NCBI RefSeq assembly: GCF_002174455.2
Contig: NZ_CP147246.1
Coordinates: 647,501-711,500 of the forward strand
Origin: Enterococcus sp. 9D6_DIV0238
GTDB taxonomy: Bacteria > Bacillota > Bacilli > Lactobacillales > Enterococcaceae
Reading direction: 5' to 3'
DNA: 64,000 bases
Shown here: positions 54,404 through 63,424 of the stretch, piece after piece
Position numbering within the stretch: position 1 is the first letter of the stretch
Layout: each line of letters starts with the position of its first letter
Position numbers and translations under genes: made by a program
Notes under the pieces: model-generated
Database searches by the model: none
The model's input: only the letters and a program-made list of their open reading frames with translations
Told to the model about the DNA's origin: nothing

Positions 54404-54817
54404 TTATTTTCTATCTTTTTTTGGATTTTTCTTTTTCGGTGCTGTTTTTTCCTTTTCAAATTTTTCATCTTGCTGAAGTTCAGCTGACTCTGCTTTAATT
54501 TCCTCTGTTTCAGTTACAGGTGCTGATTCTTCTGTCACCGTTGGTTTGTCCATTAAAAGTTCTTGTACTGCAATGTCCATTCTTGGAATCACATGACTCG
54601 CGCGTAGGCAACCCAGTTTTTCGGCAACGATTTTTCCAGCATCTACAGCAGCTGTGATTGCCGCAACATCTCCGATCAACTCCACGGTCGTGATTCCGCC
54701 TTTGATTTTCTCAGACTTTAATAAATGAACGTTGGCGGCCTTCAACGCAGCATCTGCTGCACTGACAGCACCTAAATAGCCAGTTACTTCGATCATACCT
54801 AAAGCTTCTAACTTCAT
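54404..54817 (-). CDS. BMC-domain shell protein with charged C-terminal tail (EutM/EutK-like)
   Basis: A 137-residue protein. Residues 1-88 form a complete BMC domain: LEALGMIEVTGYLGAVSAAD, the loop KIKGGITTVELIGDVAAITA, HVIPRMD. The tail (89-137) is acidic and Glu-rich, then ends basic (KKKNPKKDRK). This is the second EutM-like gene of the locus and, unlike eutM here, its BMC domain is whole. The tail may bind other shell or cargo proteins, or nucleic acid as proposed for EutK (inference). ATG follows AAGGAAGTGAAAATCA. Confidence 0.88.
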   Translation of the reverse strand: MKLEALGMIEVTGYLGAVSAADAALKAANVHLLKSEKIKGGITTVELIGDVAAITAAVDAGKIVAEKLGCLRASHVIPRMDIAVQELLMDKPTVTEESAPVTETEEIKAESAELQQDEKFEKEKTAPKKKNPKKDRK

Positions 54818-54833
54818 TGATTTTCACTTCCTT

Positions 54834-55487
54834 TTAATACGTCGTCGGATTTTCAGCAACCATTGCTACCGCTTCTGCAAAAGCATCACATGCTGCTTTA
54901 CACGCTGACTGACTGCCGCTTAATAATCCTCCGCCGAAATTGGTTTCAGATGGCGGACCGTAAAAAGCAGCAACTTCAACATCTGCTGCTTTTAAAGCTG
55001 CATCTAATCCATACATTGCTTCTAACGGCGGTGCAATCAAATAGGCCAACGCTGAACCTTCTGAGATACCTGCTTCTTTAGAAAGATGTGTTCCTGTTCT
55101 CGATACACAGTGGGCAAAATACGGAATGGAATCATCTTCATTTGCACTGTAAAAACTTGCCCCTGTTTCAATTTCCTGAACTGCTACGGCTAAACCACTT
55201 TTTACTTCTGCTGGACTTGGCCCCGCTAAAATCCCGATCACTTCACCAGCTAATTTCGTCGTCGCATTATCGGCGCCGCCGTAAAAACTCTTCGCATAGA
55301 CCACATCTACTGCTGCAGCTTTAGTTGCTTCATCTAAAGCAACATAGGTTACATCGTCACAAGTTGATGTGATTAGCCCTAGACTACGATGATCTGGCCC
55401 TAGACCAAGAGCTTCAGCCATTGAAGGAGCGACATTTGAAATCACTTTGACACTCAGTACACTTGCACCTAAACGTTCATTTTTCAT
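54834..55487 (-). CDS. eutL: Microcompartment shell protein EutL
   Basis: A 217-residue tandem-BMC trimer protein. MKNERLGASVLSVKVISNV start, the ADHRSLGLITSTCDDVTYVA-type segment, KSFYGGADNATTKLAGEVIG and EAMYGLDAALKAADVE in the second BMC repeat. AAFYGPPSETNFGGG is the gated-pore region described for EutL. Normal length and intact. It is placed between eutC and the EutK-like gene, as in other enterococci. ATG follows AGGAGAGGATTAACGT. Confidence 0.95.
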   Translation of the reverse strand: MKNERLGASVLSVKVISNVAPSMAEALGLGPDHRSLGLITSTCDDVTYVALDEATKAAAVDVVYAKSFYGGADNATTKLAGEVIGILAGPSPAEVKSGLAVAVQEIETGASFYSANEDDSIPYFAHCVSRTGTHLSKEAGISEGSALAYLIAPPLEAMYGLDAALKAADVEVAAFYGPPSETNFGGGLLSGSQSACKAACDAFAEAVAMVAENPTTY

Positions 55488-55502
55488 ACGTTAATCCTCT
55501 CC

Positions 55503-56411
55503 TTATTCCACTTCTTTCAGGTCGATCCCTGATTTTTTATGTTCCAGCATTTTATGGATCAGCTCTGCAATATAGGCACCTGCTTCAACTGCCGGTGTAC
55601 CGCCTTTATGAATATTTGAAATGACGGTTCTGCGGGCTTCCGGCATTCCCACCGTTGGTTTGTATGCGATATAGGCACTCATTGATTCAGCTGTGACTAG
55701 GCCAGGACGTTCGCCGATCAAATAACAAACGACCTCTGCTCCTGTCAATTCAGCAATTTGATCCATCGCCGGTACTCTAGCATGTTTGATAAAGACGACC
55801 GAATCGCTATCAAAATCCAAGTTGAACATTTTCAACCCCTGTTTGATCGAAGGTAAAATTTCTTTGATATTTGCTTCGATTGCAGCAGAGCTCAAACCAT
55901 CACCGACGATGACTTGTACTTTTTGGTTTGGTTTGACATTTTCTTTGATTTTCTTCGTGTTCTCTTCATCAAATTGACGACCTAAGTCTGGGCGTGTAAC
56001 ATATTCGTCTTTATCCTGACATTTTGTCGCTGCTTCGATAAAATTCATTTCTTTGATCAAATCATCCGACACATAAGAAAATACGGCATCTTGTGCAGCA
56101 GCATGATCGGCGCGAAAGCGCAGCATCGATTGTGTTTTATAACGTGGACCGCTGCGCCATAAACCTAAACGGGCAGGTGTTTTTGCTTTCATTTTTAAAT
56201 AACCGTCTCGATCGGCCGGATTCGGGATCAAGAATTGTTTGCGAATATCAACTTCGGTAATATCATCGATGACTCCTTCTTCGATTTGAGATTCAGCTTT
56301 TGAGTGAATCGGTTCTGCTACACGTTCTTTTGGTTCTGCGATCGTATTTGTTTCCGTCATTTCTTCCAAAATAGATACGATCAGCGATTTGATTTCATTG
56401 TTATCCACCAT
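55503..56411 (-). CDS. eutC: Ethanolamine ammonia-lyase small subunit EutC
   Basis: A 302-residue light chain of the AdoCbl-dependent ethanolamine ammonia-lyase, EutB6C6. N-terminal ~50 residues are a flexible acidic helix with the encapsulation function ([15 protein letters not shown]). The core contains [26 protein letters not shown] stretch, PDLGRQF and [18 protein letters not shown]. It also has [19 protein letters not shown] with [18 protein letters not shown]. The B12 lower face is bound between B and C. ATG follows GAGTGAACAGAATAA. Confidence 0.95.
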   Translation of the reverse strand: MVDNNEIKSLIVSILEEMTETNTIAEPKERVAEPIHSKAESQIEEGVIDDITEVDIRKQFLIPNPADRDGYLKMKAKTPARLGLWRSGPRYKTQSMLRFRADHAAAQDAVFSYVSDDLIKEMNFIEAATKCQDKDEYVTRPDLGRQFDEENTKKIKENVKPNQKVQVIVGDGLSSAAIEANIKEILPSIKQGLKMFNLDFDSDSVVFIKHARVPAMDQIAELTGAEVVCYLIGERPGLVTAESMSAYIAYKPTVGMPEARRTVISNIHKGGTPAVEAGAYIAELIHKMLEHKKSGIDLKEVE

Positions 56412-56429
56412 TTATTCTGTTCACTCCCT

Positions 56430-57797
56430 TTATTTTTTTAAGAATACAGAAGCATCGCCAGCTAGATCAGTTAATTGACCATTTGCCATGAAGCCCATTT
56501 TTTCCATCCATTGTTCAAACTCTTTGATCGGACGTTTATTCAGCATCGAACGAATCGTTGCTGTTTCATGAAACCCAGTAGTTTGATAGTTCAGCATCAC
56601 GTCGTCTCCATGAGGGATCCCCATCACAAAGTTCACGCCGGCTGTCCCTAGTAACGTCAATAAATTTTCCGCATCATTTTGGTCCGCTTTCATATGATTG
56701 GTATAGCAAACATCACAGCCCATTGAAATGCCGGAAAGTTTCCCCATAAAGTGATCTTCTAATCCTGCTCTGATGACCTGTTTTGAATCGTATAAATACT
56801 CCGGCCCAATAAAGCCAACTACCGTATTGACCATAAAAGGATCAAACCGTTTAGCAAATCCATAGCAACGCGCTTCCATCGTTACTTGATCGACACCGTA
56901 ATGTGCATCTGATGAAAGTTCCGAACCTTGTCCTGTTTCAAAATACATCACGTTAGGACCTGCCACTTGTCCTTGCTGTAAAGCTAGATGTTTTGCTTCA
57001 GCGATATCGCCTGCATTAAAACCAAATGCTGTGTTTCCTTTTTCAGAACCAGCAATCGATTGAAATACTAGACCAGTTGGTGCTCCTTGACGCATCGCTT
57101 CCATTTGTGTTTTAACATGTGCCAAGACACAGGTCTGCGTTGGGATTTCCCACTCGCTTCTAAATTCTTCAAATTTGTGTAAAATCCGCTTCACACTTTC
57201 AGTCGAATCATCTACCGGATTAAGACCGATCACAGCATCTCCGATTCCATAAGATAAGCCTTCCATCACACTGGCCATGATGCCGTCCACATCATCAGTC
57301 GGATGATTTGGCTGCAGACGAACAGAGAAACGTCCAGCTTCACCGATCGTTGTATTCGCTGTTTTGATGATGTTGATCTTCTGTGCAGCATAAATCAAAT
57401 CTAAGTTAGACATCAATTTAGCAACTGCCGCAACCATCTCAGAGGTCAGACCTCTAGCGACTTGTTTAATGTCATAATCAGTTGTTTTAAAATCTAAAAG
57501 CCACTCACGCAATTCTTCTACTGTCCAATGCTTGATGCGGTCATACGCTCTTTGATTGACGTCATCGATGATGATTCGTGTCACTTCATCTTCTTCATAA
57601 GGCACCGCAGGATGATTGAATAGATCCTCCATCGTCAGCTGAGCTAAAACCACCTTAGCTGCCACCCGCTGTTCTGAAGACTCCGCTGCAACTCCTGCCA
57701 GACGATCCCCTGATTTTTCTTCATTTGCTTTGGCCATCACGTCCATCACAGAATTAAACTGATAGACTTTGCCAAATAATTTTGTTTTTAAGATCAT
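56430..57797 (-). CDS. eutB: Ethanolamine ammonia-lyase large subunit EutB
   Basis: A 455-residue TIM-barrel heavy chain that carries the active site: ethanolamine gives acetaldehyde + NH3. The start MILKTKLFGKVYQFNSVMDV matches family. Conserved regions: VPYEEDEVTRIIIDD, RLQPNHPTDDVDGIMASVME, VIGLNPVDD, then YFETGQGSELSSDAHYGVDQ and AVGVNFVMGIPHGDDVMLNY-type end. Nothing is missing and length is usual. ATG follows AAAGGAGGCAATATTTTT. It lies between eutA and eutC. Confidence 0.97.
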   Translation of the reverse strand: MILKTKLFGKVYQFNSVMDVMAKANEEKSGDRLAGVAAESSEQRVAAKVVLAQLTMEDLFNHPAVPYEEDEVTRIIIDDVNQRAYDRIKHWTVEELREWLLDFKTTDYDIKQVARGLTSEMVAAVAKLMSNLDLIYAAQKINIIKTANTTIGEAGRFSVRLQPNHPTDDVDGIMASVMEGLSYGIGDAVIGLNPVDDSTESVKRILHKFEEFRSEWEIPTQTCVLAHVKTQMEAMRQGAPTGLVFQSIAGSEKGNTAFGFNAGDIAEAKHLALQQGQVAGPNVMYFETGQGSELSSDAHYGVDQVTMEARCYGFAKRFDPFMVNTVVGFIGPEYLYDSKQVIRAGLEDHFMGKLSGISMGCDVCYTNHMKADQNDAENLLTLLGTAGVNFVMGIPHGDDVMLNYQTTGFHETATIRSMLNKRPIKEFEQWMEKMGFMANGQLTDLAGDASVFLKK

Positions 57798-57844
57798 AAA
57801 AATATTGCCTCCTTTATCACATTTATAATTAGAAAACTTATGCC

Positions 57845-59272
57845 TTACTCAAACACCAATGTTTTCACTACCACAGGTAAAATACTTCCCTGAATGACTG
57901 GCATCCCAATATCGATGTAGTCACTATTTTCCACTTGAATGCCGTCAAGACAAACAAACGGATACTCTTTTGGCAAATAATTGTATAATGCTTGCCCCAA
58001 CGATTTTGCGTTATCCTCTTCTACGATCACGATCAGTGGAAACCCCTGCGTCAGCTGATTTTTAAATCCTTCCACAATCGTCTTTGCAGTCGTCGTGATT
58101 TGTGCAAAGGTTGGATTTTTTTTACCCAATAAGCCTAAGGCCACTGCTTGCTGCTCATTATTGACGGCAAACCAGTCCAACTTTTCTTGAATGACCGAAG
58201 CAAGTGCTTCTTCATTTAATTGTTCATCGCTTTGAGACAGTTTTAAGACGGGTAAATTTTTGATCGGCAATACCTTGACATCGTAAGTGATCGTACTGCC
58301 GCTAACTTTAGTTGTATGTGATCCTGCTCCGACAACTGTTGCTCGAATAGTTTCAACCGAAGCGATCACTTGCTTTTCTTTGAAAAGGCGAGAATTCGCT
58401 AGTGCTTTTCCTAACAACACGCCAATATCCCCATATTCAAACAAATTTTTGTCTTTTGAATCAAGACAATCGGCGACACCGCCTGAAAATGATACACAGC
58501 GAATCGGTTGATTTAGCTTCAAGCCTTTATTCGTGATCAATAACTGGTAGTACGGATTTTGATCGCCAATTCCTACACTATTTTCCAAGACGGAAACCAA
58601 TATTTGGATGATTGGATCTAACAGCTCTGCTGATGCAGTCATGCCTTCTTCGATCGCCCATTGCTCTTTTTGAATGATCTCCTTCAGTTTTGGTGCAATA
58701 TACTCAATTTGTTTGGTCTGCGGTGATATCCGAATCAGCCGTCCGCCAATATCAAAACAGGCTGTATCCAATAGTTCGTCATCATTAAAAAGGACCAAAT
58801 TCGTTGTACCGCCACCGATATCGAGATTTACTACACTTGTATGATATTCTTTGGAATAGCTTTGGGCACCCGCACCTTTGCCTGCGATAATACTTTCAAG
58901 GTCAGGACCTGCTGTCGCGACCACAAAGTCACCAGCATATCCGCTCATCGCCTGCAATACAGAATTAGCATTCTCCTTGCGGGCAGTCTCCCCTGTAATG
59001 ATCACTGCACCGATTTGAATCTCACTTTTTTTGATCCCTGATCGTTTGTACTGTGTATCTAAAAACTGCTTGATTCTCTCAACATCGATTATCCGTTGCT
59101 CCTTTAGCGGCGTAAAAATGATTTCGCTGCGAAAGATGACTTCTTTTTTTGTTATTTCAACTCTAGGAATCGTAAACGCCGAAGCCATATTATTCATCGT
59201 CAATTTTGAGATGACCATTTGTGTGGTGGATGTTCCTAGATCGATCCCTACACTCAACATCGATTCTGCCAT
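57845..59272 (-). CDS. eutA: Reactivating factor EutA
   Basis: A 475-residue chaperone-like ATPase of the Hsp70/actin fold that reactivates damaged ethanolamine ammonia-lyase by releasing inactive cobalamin. N-terminal phosphate motif VGIDLGTSTTQM, the second phosphate loop VNLDIGGGTTNLVLF and adenosine motif AVALGLLGKKN-like are visible. The ATG at 59272 is preceded by AAAGGAGGAAG; codons upstream overlap the attenuator hairpin. It is preceded by an antiterminator/terminator element recognised by EutV. Confidence 0.93.
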   Translation of the reverse strand: MAESMLSVGIDLGTSTTQMVISKLTMNNMASAFTIPRVEITKKEVIFRSEIIFTPLKEQRIIDVERIKQFLDTQYKRSGIKKSEIQIGAVIITGETARKENANSVLQAMSGYAGDFVVATAGPDLESIIAGKGAGAQSYSKEYHTSVVNLDIGGGTTNLVLFNDDELLDTACFDIGGRLIRISPQTKQIEYIAPKLKEIIQKEQWAIEEGMTASAELLDPIIQILVSVLENSVGIGDQNPYYQLLITNKGLKLNQPIRCVSFSGGVADCLDSKDKNLFEYGDIGVLLGKALANSRLFKEKQVIASVETIRATVVGAGSHTTKVSGSTITYDVKVLPIKNLPVLKLSQSDEQLNEEALASVIQEKLDWFAVNNEQQAVALGLLGKKNPTFAQITTTAKTIVEGFKNQLTQGFPLIVIVEEDNAKSLGQALYNYLPKEYPFVCLDGIQVENSDYIDIGMPVIQGSILPVVVKTLVFE

Positions 59273-59296
59273 TCGTTTTTCTTCCTCCTTTCTAAG

Positions 59297-59373
59297 AAAA
59301 AAAGCGCTCAAAAAAACTTTGAAAGTTTTTTTGAGCGCCTTTGCTCGATTTAGACGAACAGCATTGTTCGTCT
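59297..59373 (-). promoter_or_regulatory. EutV (ANTAR) antitermination element and terminator upstream of eutA
   Basis: On the minus strand hairpin P1 is AGACGAAC-AATGCT-GTTCGTCT (8 bp, hexaloop with A1 and G4). P2 is GAGC-AAAGGC-GCTC (hexaloop A1, G4). Then a long terminator GGCGCTCAAAAAAACTTT / AAAGTTTTTTTGAGCGCT with a T7 run overlaps P2. Tandem hexaloop hairpins with A at 1 and G at 4 are the known ANTAR-protein RNA motif. When EutV-P binds, the terminator cannot form (established for E. faecalis). Confidence 0.92.
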
Positions 59374-59379
59374 GTGTGA

Positions 59380-60798
59380 TTATTTTTTGAAATAAAAAGC
59401 GGTTTTTGTTCCCTTTGAATCGGATTGAACGTCTAATTTGCCTCTTAGTTTTTCTCTGACATAACTAGTGACGATTTGCAATCCGAGATTATTTTGTTTG
59501 ATATCATCTTTTGGATAGCCGACACCATTATCTTCGATCGAAATGTAAACATAGCCTTCTTTTTGTGACACGTCAACGTTGATCTGTCCTTGTTTGCGGC
59601 CATTGAAGGCATGATCATAACAATTTTGGATGAGTTCATTGACAACAAGAGCAATCGTGACAACCACATCACTGCTCAAAATCAGTTCTTCATCGATAGT
59701 TGCTTCGATCGTAATGTGATACAAGTCTTCATAACAGCGATGCATGTTTTCGATCACAGAATCAAGGACCGCTTTTAATGAAATATCGTCTTCTAGTTGT
59801 TCTGATAGTAGTTCATGCGTGCGGGCAATGGCCATGATCCGGTAAACACTTTCTGTGAGTACTTTTTTTGCTTCATCAGTGGAACAGCGTCTCGCTTGGA
59901 TACTTAAGATCGATACCACACTTTGCAGATTGTTTTTGACGCGATGATGGATTTCTTTGATCACGACAGCTTTATCACTGATCTCTGCTTCTTTTTTTCT
60001 GACCTCTGTCACCTCGTGAATGATCACGATCACTGTACCTTCGACCTCATCAAAAATGTATTTCATTTCAAAATACAAGTTACCAAATTTGATTTCTTTT
60101 TCCATCGAACCAGCACCGCCATTACGAGAGCGCAGATAGTTCAGCTGTTCAAAGGTCGACATATCCAAGGATAAATTATCATAATGCATTCCTAAAATAT
60201 CATCAAGATAGCCAAAACCATGATAATAGGACTCCGCCGCGCGATTCATTTGTACCAGATAGCCAGTCGCGTTAAAGATCAAAATACCTTCATCAATATT
60301 GTCTGTGACAAATTCTTTTGAGGTGATCGAAATTGGATGGCTACGATTTTGTTCGATACCATTTTGAGCAACAAGAAAATGTTTCATTTTTTCATCGACT
60401 GAATCTTCTACGATCACAACGCCAATATTTTTTTTCTGATTGCGAATCGGATACACCCGCTGACGAACCATGACATCTTCTTGCGAACGAGCTAAAAGTC
60501 CGACTGTATTTAACGAAGTTTCAAAGGTACGATAAACAGCCGCTTCATTTTTGCGCTTTGCTTTTTGTCCGACGATGTCTTTTGAATACAGTGACTTTTT
60601 CGCAAGCGGCGGACGTTGGAAAACAACAATAGCATCTCCAGTCAATCCATTCATCACATCAATAAACACATCATTATCCGGATATAATTTTCTTGCTAAA
60701 ATTTGTTCTGCCTGACTGATCAGCTCATCGATATCTTCGTGCGAAAGCACCGTGTACTCCTCACACAATGAGCGGAGTCTTTTCATTTCATCATTCAT
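59380..60798 (-). CDS. eutW: Ethanolamine-sensing histidine kinase EutW
   Basis: A soluble 472-residue kinase. An N-terminal GAF-like sensor domain (~20-160) is followed by a PAS domain (~165-270, DNIDEGILIFNATGYLVQMN). The dimerisation/H-box is of the HisKA_2 type, KEIHHRVKNNLQS, with His near residue 285, then the ATPase domain with LVVNELIQNCYDHAF and DNGVGYP. Ethanolamine stimulates autophosphorylation in the E. faecalis protein (established). The ATG at 60798 overlaps the eutV stop (ATGAATGA), so it is translationally coupled; the in-frame stretch upstream is inside eutV. Confidence 0.94.
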   Translation of the reverse strand: MNDEMKRLRSLCEEYTVLSHEDIDELISQAEQILARKLYPDNDVFIDVMNGLTGDAIVVFQRPPLAKKSLYSKDIVGQKAKRKNEAAVYRTFETSLNTVGLLARSQEDVMVRQRVYPIRNQKKNIGVVIVEDSVDEKMKHFLVAQNGIEQNRSHPISITSKEFVTDNIDEGILIFNATGYLVQMNRAAESYYHGFGYLDDILGMHYDNLSLDMSTFEQLNYLRSRNGGAGSMEKEIKFGNLYFEMKYIFDEVEGTVIVIIHEVTEVRKKEAEISDKAVVIKEIHHRVKNNLQSVVSILSIQARRCSTDEAKKVLTESVYRIMAIARTHELLSEQLEDDISLKAVLDSVIENMHRCYEDLYHITIEATIDEELILSSDVVVTIALVVNELIQNCYDHAFNGRKQGQINVDVSQKEGYVYISIEDNGVGYPKDDIKQNNLGLQIVTSYVREKLRGKLDVQSDSKGTKTAFYFKK

Positions 60799-61363
60799 CA
60801 GCAACCACAAACATTTCGGCAATTTCTGCGATCGGGCAGCGTTTGTTCATACTAAGATCTCTTAATAGCTGATACGCTGAATCCTCTGAAAGATTTTGTT
60901 CTTCCATGATGATTCCCTTGGCTTTTTCAATCAATTTTCGTTCGGACAATTTTTTAGTCAACTTTTCAAGTGACACTTCATATTCTCTCGTTTTTGTTCC
61001 ATTAGCGATGGCCACTTCAACCATCGGCGTCAATGATTTTTCCATGATCGGTTTCACAAGATACCCACTGACACCATATTTTTTGGCTTTCTCAATGTTT
61101 TCTTTATCACTGTATGCGGTCAAAAGAATCACTGCTTTGGCATACCTCTCAGCTAATATTTTCTTACTTGCCTTCAAACCGTCTAAAAGCGGCATACTGA
61201 TATCCATGATCACTAAGTCGGGGTGCTGTTGTTTACACATTTCGATCGCTTCGATCCCATCTGCTGCTTCTCCTACGACAGTGTAGTTTTCCGCTTCCAA
61301 CATTCCCCGGATATCCATTCTTGTAATAGGTTCATCGTCGACAATGACAATTCTTCCGTTCAT
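60791..61363 (-). CDS. eutV: Response regulator with ANTAR RNA-binding domain EutV
   Basis: A 190-residue regulator. Receiver domain with phospho-acceptor D54 in VIMDISMP, DD at 9-10 and K in LVKPIM. A coiled linker (~120-135) is followed by the ANTAR domain (~130-188) with KLSERKLIEKAKGIIMEEQN, ending in RCPIAEIAEMFV. Phosphorylated EutV dimerises and binds two-hairpin RNA elements to prevent termination. Such elements are visible before eutA and eutG in this window. ATG follows AAAAGGATGAACC. Confidence 0.95.
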   Translation of the reverse strand: MNGRIVIVDDEPITRMDIRGMLEAENYTVVGEAADGIEAIEMCKQQHPDLVIMDISMPLLDGLKASKKILAERYAKAVILLTAYSDKENIEKAKKYGVSGYLVKPIMEKSLTPMVEVAIANGTKTREYEVSLEKLTKKLSERKLIEKAKGIIMEEQNLSEDSAYQLLRDLSMNKRCPIAEIAEMFVVADE

Positions 61364-61382
61364 AATGGTTCATCCTTTTCTC

Positions 61383-61727
61383 TTATGTTTTTGTTATATG
61401 TGTTTCATTAAACCCTAAAATATTCCCTAATCCCGCTAAGACTTCTGCTAAGGCGGATTCTACTGAGGCGATGTCTCCGGTGATCACAACTGAACCACTG
61501 AAACGGTCGATAAAGCCAATTTTGATAGCTCCTGCTTTTGTTGCAATATCCACTGCAATGATCGCAGCTTCACTTGGCGTGATCGTTAAAATACCGATCG
61601 CATTTGTTTCAACATCCACCAGTCCTAATTTTTCATAGATCTCCGGATTTGGATTAGCGATAATATGAGCCAGTGTGATTTGTTTGCCTGGTACATACTC
61701 TTGAATCATACGTTGTTTTTCAGCCAT
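61383..61727 (-). CDS. eutS: Microcompartment shell protein EutS
   Basis: A 114-residue bent-hexamer BMC protein, the first gene of the main eut operon. [20 protein letters not shown] followed by YEKLGLVD is the EutS/PduU N terminus with permuted fold. [19 protein letters not shown] and [18 protein letters not shown] are the later strand/helix. The Gly that bends EutS in E. coli lies in the SG region here; cannot be certain. ATG follows AGGGAAAGATC. A promoter-like TTGTCC-17-TAGTGT lies upstream (61775-61747). I find no ANTAR element in front of it. Confidence 0.92.
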   Translation of the reverse strand: MAEKQRMIQEYVPGKQITLAHIIANPNPEIYEKLGLVDVETNAIGILTITPSEAAIIAVDIATKAGAIKIGFIDRFSGSVVITGDIASVESALAEVLAGLGNILGFNETHITKT

Positions 61728-61807
61728 GATCTTTCCCTCTTTTTCTCAGCTCATTAACACTATCATGGTTCTTTTTTTTGGACAACCCCATTTTATAAAT
61801 AAGCTGC

Positions 61808-62941
61808 TTATTTGATCTTTTCCAAAATCTGCAAAATATCGGCTTTCGTTGGAACCTTTGGATTCGTTGCTGTACAGCCATCTTTTAAAGCACTCTTAGC
61901 AATTTCTTCTTTAAACTGTTGGAAATGTTGATCAGAAACACCAGCTTCTTTTAGCGTATTTGGCATTGCTAGTTGCTGTTTCAAACGCTTGATCGCTCGT
62001 ACCAATTGTTTGACACCCGCTCTGCCAGTCGATTTTTCATGACCTAAAAGAGTTGCAAGATATGCATATCTTTCTGCTGTTCGTTGATCATAGTCTTTAG
62101 AAACCGTACCGCAGCCAGCATTAAACTGAATAACTTCTTCTAACAGTAAGGAATTCAAACGACCATGAGCGACATGCAGTTTAGCGCCTGCAGCATGGGC
62201 AATACCATGATTGATTCCAAGTGAAGTCAGATTGAATGCCATTCCAGCCATGCAAGAGGCATAATGCATTTGCTCACGTGCATGGATATCGTCTCCATTT
62301 TGATAACATTGCACTAAATTCTCGAAGACTAAAACGACAACTTTCTCACATAAGGCATCTGAAAATACAGTTGCTTTTGTGGATACATATGCTTCAAGTG
62401 CATGCGTCAAAACATCCATCCCAGTATCAGAAGTTATATTTCTGGGTGCACTAATGACCAGCTCAGAAGCTAGATAAGCTTCGTTTGGTTGAATTTCAGA
62501 TGTTACTAGGGGATACTTCGTTCCTTTTTCCTGATTCGTAATGACTGAAAAATTAGTCACTTCCGAACCAGTCCCGCTTGTAGTCGGGATCACGATAAAT
62601 GGTAGCTCAGATACTTTCTCAAGCTTTTGACTAAAAAATTTCATTGCTTTGGCTGCGTCGATCGGCGAGCCGCCACCTACTGCGATCAAAAGTGTTGGGG
62701 CAAATTCTGTTAAAGAGTCGATCCCCAAAATAACATTTTCGATCGGCGGATCAGGGATCACATTACTGAAAATTTTTAGCTGATTACTCGGCTGAAAATG
62801 CTTTGTGATCTGTTCGATCTTATTTGATTGAACCATAAAAGGATCTGTAACAATGAAAATTCGTTGATTCTTATAAGTGCTTAGTCCCTTTAAAACATCG
62901 GCTCCAATATGTAGCGTAGTGGGAAAAGTAATAGTTTCCAA
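61808..62941 (-). CDS. eutG: Iron-type alcohol dehydrogenase EutG
   Basis: A 377-residue class III (Fe2+/Zn2+) alcohol dehydrogenase that reduces acetaldehyde to ethanol, regenerating NAD+ inside the microcompartment. AVGGGSPIDAAKAMKFF (cofactor), PTTSGTGSEVTNFSVI, and metal-site His pattern in LGINHGIAHAAGAKLHVAHG match. The start is TTG (62941) with AAAGGAG 8 nt upstream; there is no ATG nearby. It is transcribed from the EutX promoter when the terminator in front of it is overcome. The 80-nt gap to eutS has no terminator. Confidence 0.9.
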   Translation of the reverse strand: METITFPTTLHIGADVLKGLSTYKNQRIFIVTDPFMVQSNKIEQITKHFQPSNQLKIFSNVIPDPPIENVILGIDSLTEFAPTLLIAVGGGSPIDAAKAMKFFSQKLEKVSELPFIVIPTTSGTGSEVTNFSVITNQEKGTKYPLVTSEIQPNEAYLASELVISAPRNITSDTGMDVLTHALEAYVSTKATVFSDALCEKVVVLVFENLVQCYQNGDDIHAREQMHYASCMAGMAFNLTSLGINHGIAHAAGAKLHVAHGRLNSLLLEEVIQFNAGCGTVSKDYDQRTAERYAYLATLLGHEKSTGRAGVKQLVRAIKRLKQQLAMPNTLKEAGVSDQHFQQFKEEIAKSALKDGCTATNPKVPTKADILQILEKIK

Positions 62942-62964
62942 TGGTCTGCTCCTTTCATTTCTTC

Positions 62965-63040
62965 AAAAAAAGCCGCAAAAAAGACAAGGACATCTTTTTC
63001 ACGGCTTCATTGCTCGTTAAAAACACTACTTCGTGTTTTT
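62965..63040 (-). promoter_or_regulatory. EutV-responsive antitermination element and terminator upstream of eutG
   Basis: On the minus strand P1 is AAAAACAC-GAAGTA-GTGTTTTT (63040-63019), loop position 4 is G although position 1 is G rather than A. P2 is ACGAGC-AATGAA-GCCGT (63017-63001) with one A.C mismatch and loop A1/G4. P2 overlaps the terminator AAGCCGTGAAAAAGA / TCTTTTTTGCGGCTT plus T7 (63008-62965). The layout is the same as before eutA, and as in E. faecalis. Confidence 0.82.
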
Positions 63041-63049
63041 TATTCAATT

Positions 63050-63306
63050 TAGTTTTTTGGACACAAAAAATAGGCTTCAACCGTTGCGGTGTACTTCGTC
63101 GTACATCTCTCACATTTTTGTGTGTTCTTTCGTAGCTGTATGCTAAAAAGAACGCTCCATGTGCCCTATTGTCTTGCCTCGAAACAATAGTACGGGGTAT
63201 TGAAACAGAAAGACCTGACTTATAGCATAGCTGCTCATTACAGTGGCGGGACCGTATTGGAATCTAACCAAACTTCCATCTAAATCAATACATATTCAAT
63301 TTCTAC
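63050..63306 (-). ncRNA. EutX-like RNA with adenosylcobalamin riboswitch
   Basis: The minus strand carries the cobalamin-riboswitch core: GGAAGTTTGGTTAGATTCC, then ACGGTCCCGCCACTGTAATG, including the invariant B12 box GCCACTG, and AGTCAGGTC downstream, between about 63300 and 63190. After it the RNA runs into the EutV-binding hairpins and eutG terminator. In E. faecalis this arrangement makes the EutX sRNA. Without AdoCbl the long form sequesters EutV; with AdoCbl it terminates early and EutV is released (established). Confidence 0.9.
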
Positions 63307-63312
63307 ACTTGT

Positions 63313-63341
63313 ATGATAGCACACTCAAAAAAAAGAAACAA
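63313..63341 (-). promoter_or_regulatory. Promoter of the EutX-like RNA / eutG
   Basis: TTGTTT (63341-63336) and TATCAT (63318-63313), 17-nt spacing on the minus strand, about 10 nt before the riboswitch begins. Confidence 0.65.
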
Positions 63342-63424
63342 GTTTTTTTCTAGTAATTTTTTTTCCTAAAAGGATAGCTTTTTCGTTATAATAGAGATAT
63401 CTCAACTAGAAAGCAGTGAAGTTA

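Noticed and set aside
54863..55324. Plus-strand Leu-rich ORFs across eutL
   Set aside because: Antisense shadows of a well-supported gene; no ribosome sites, biased composition.
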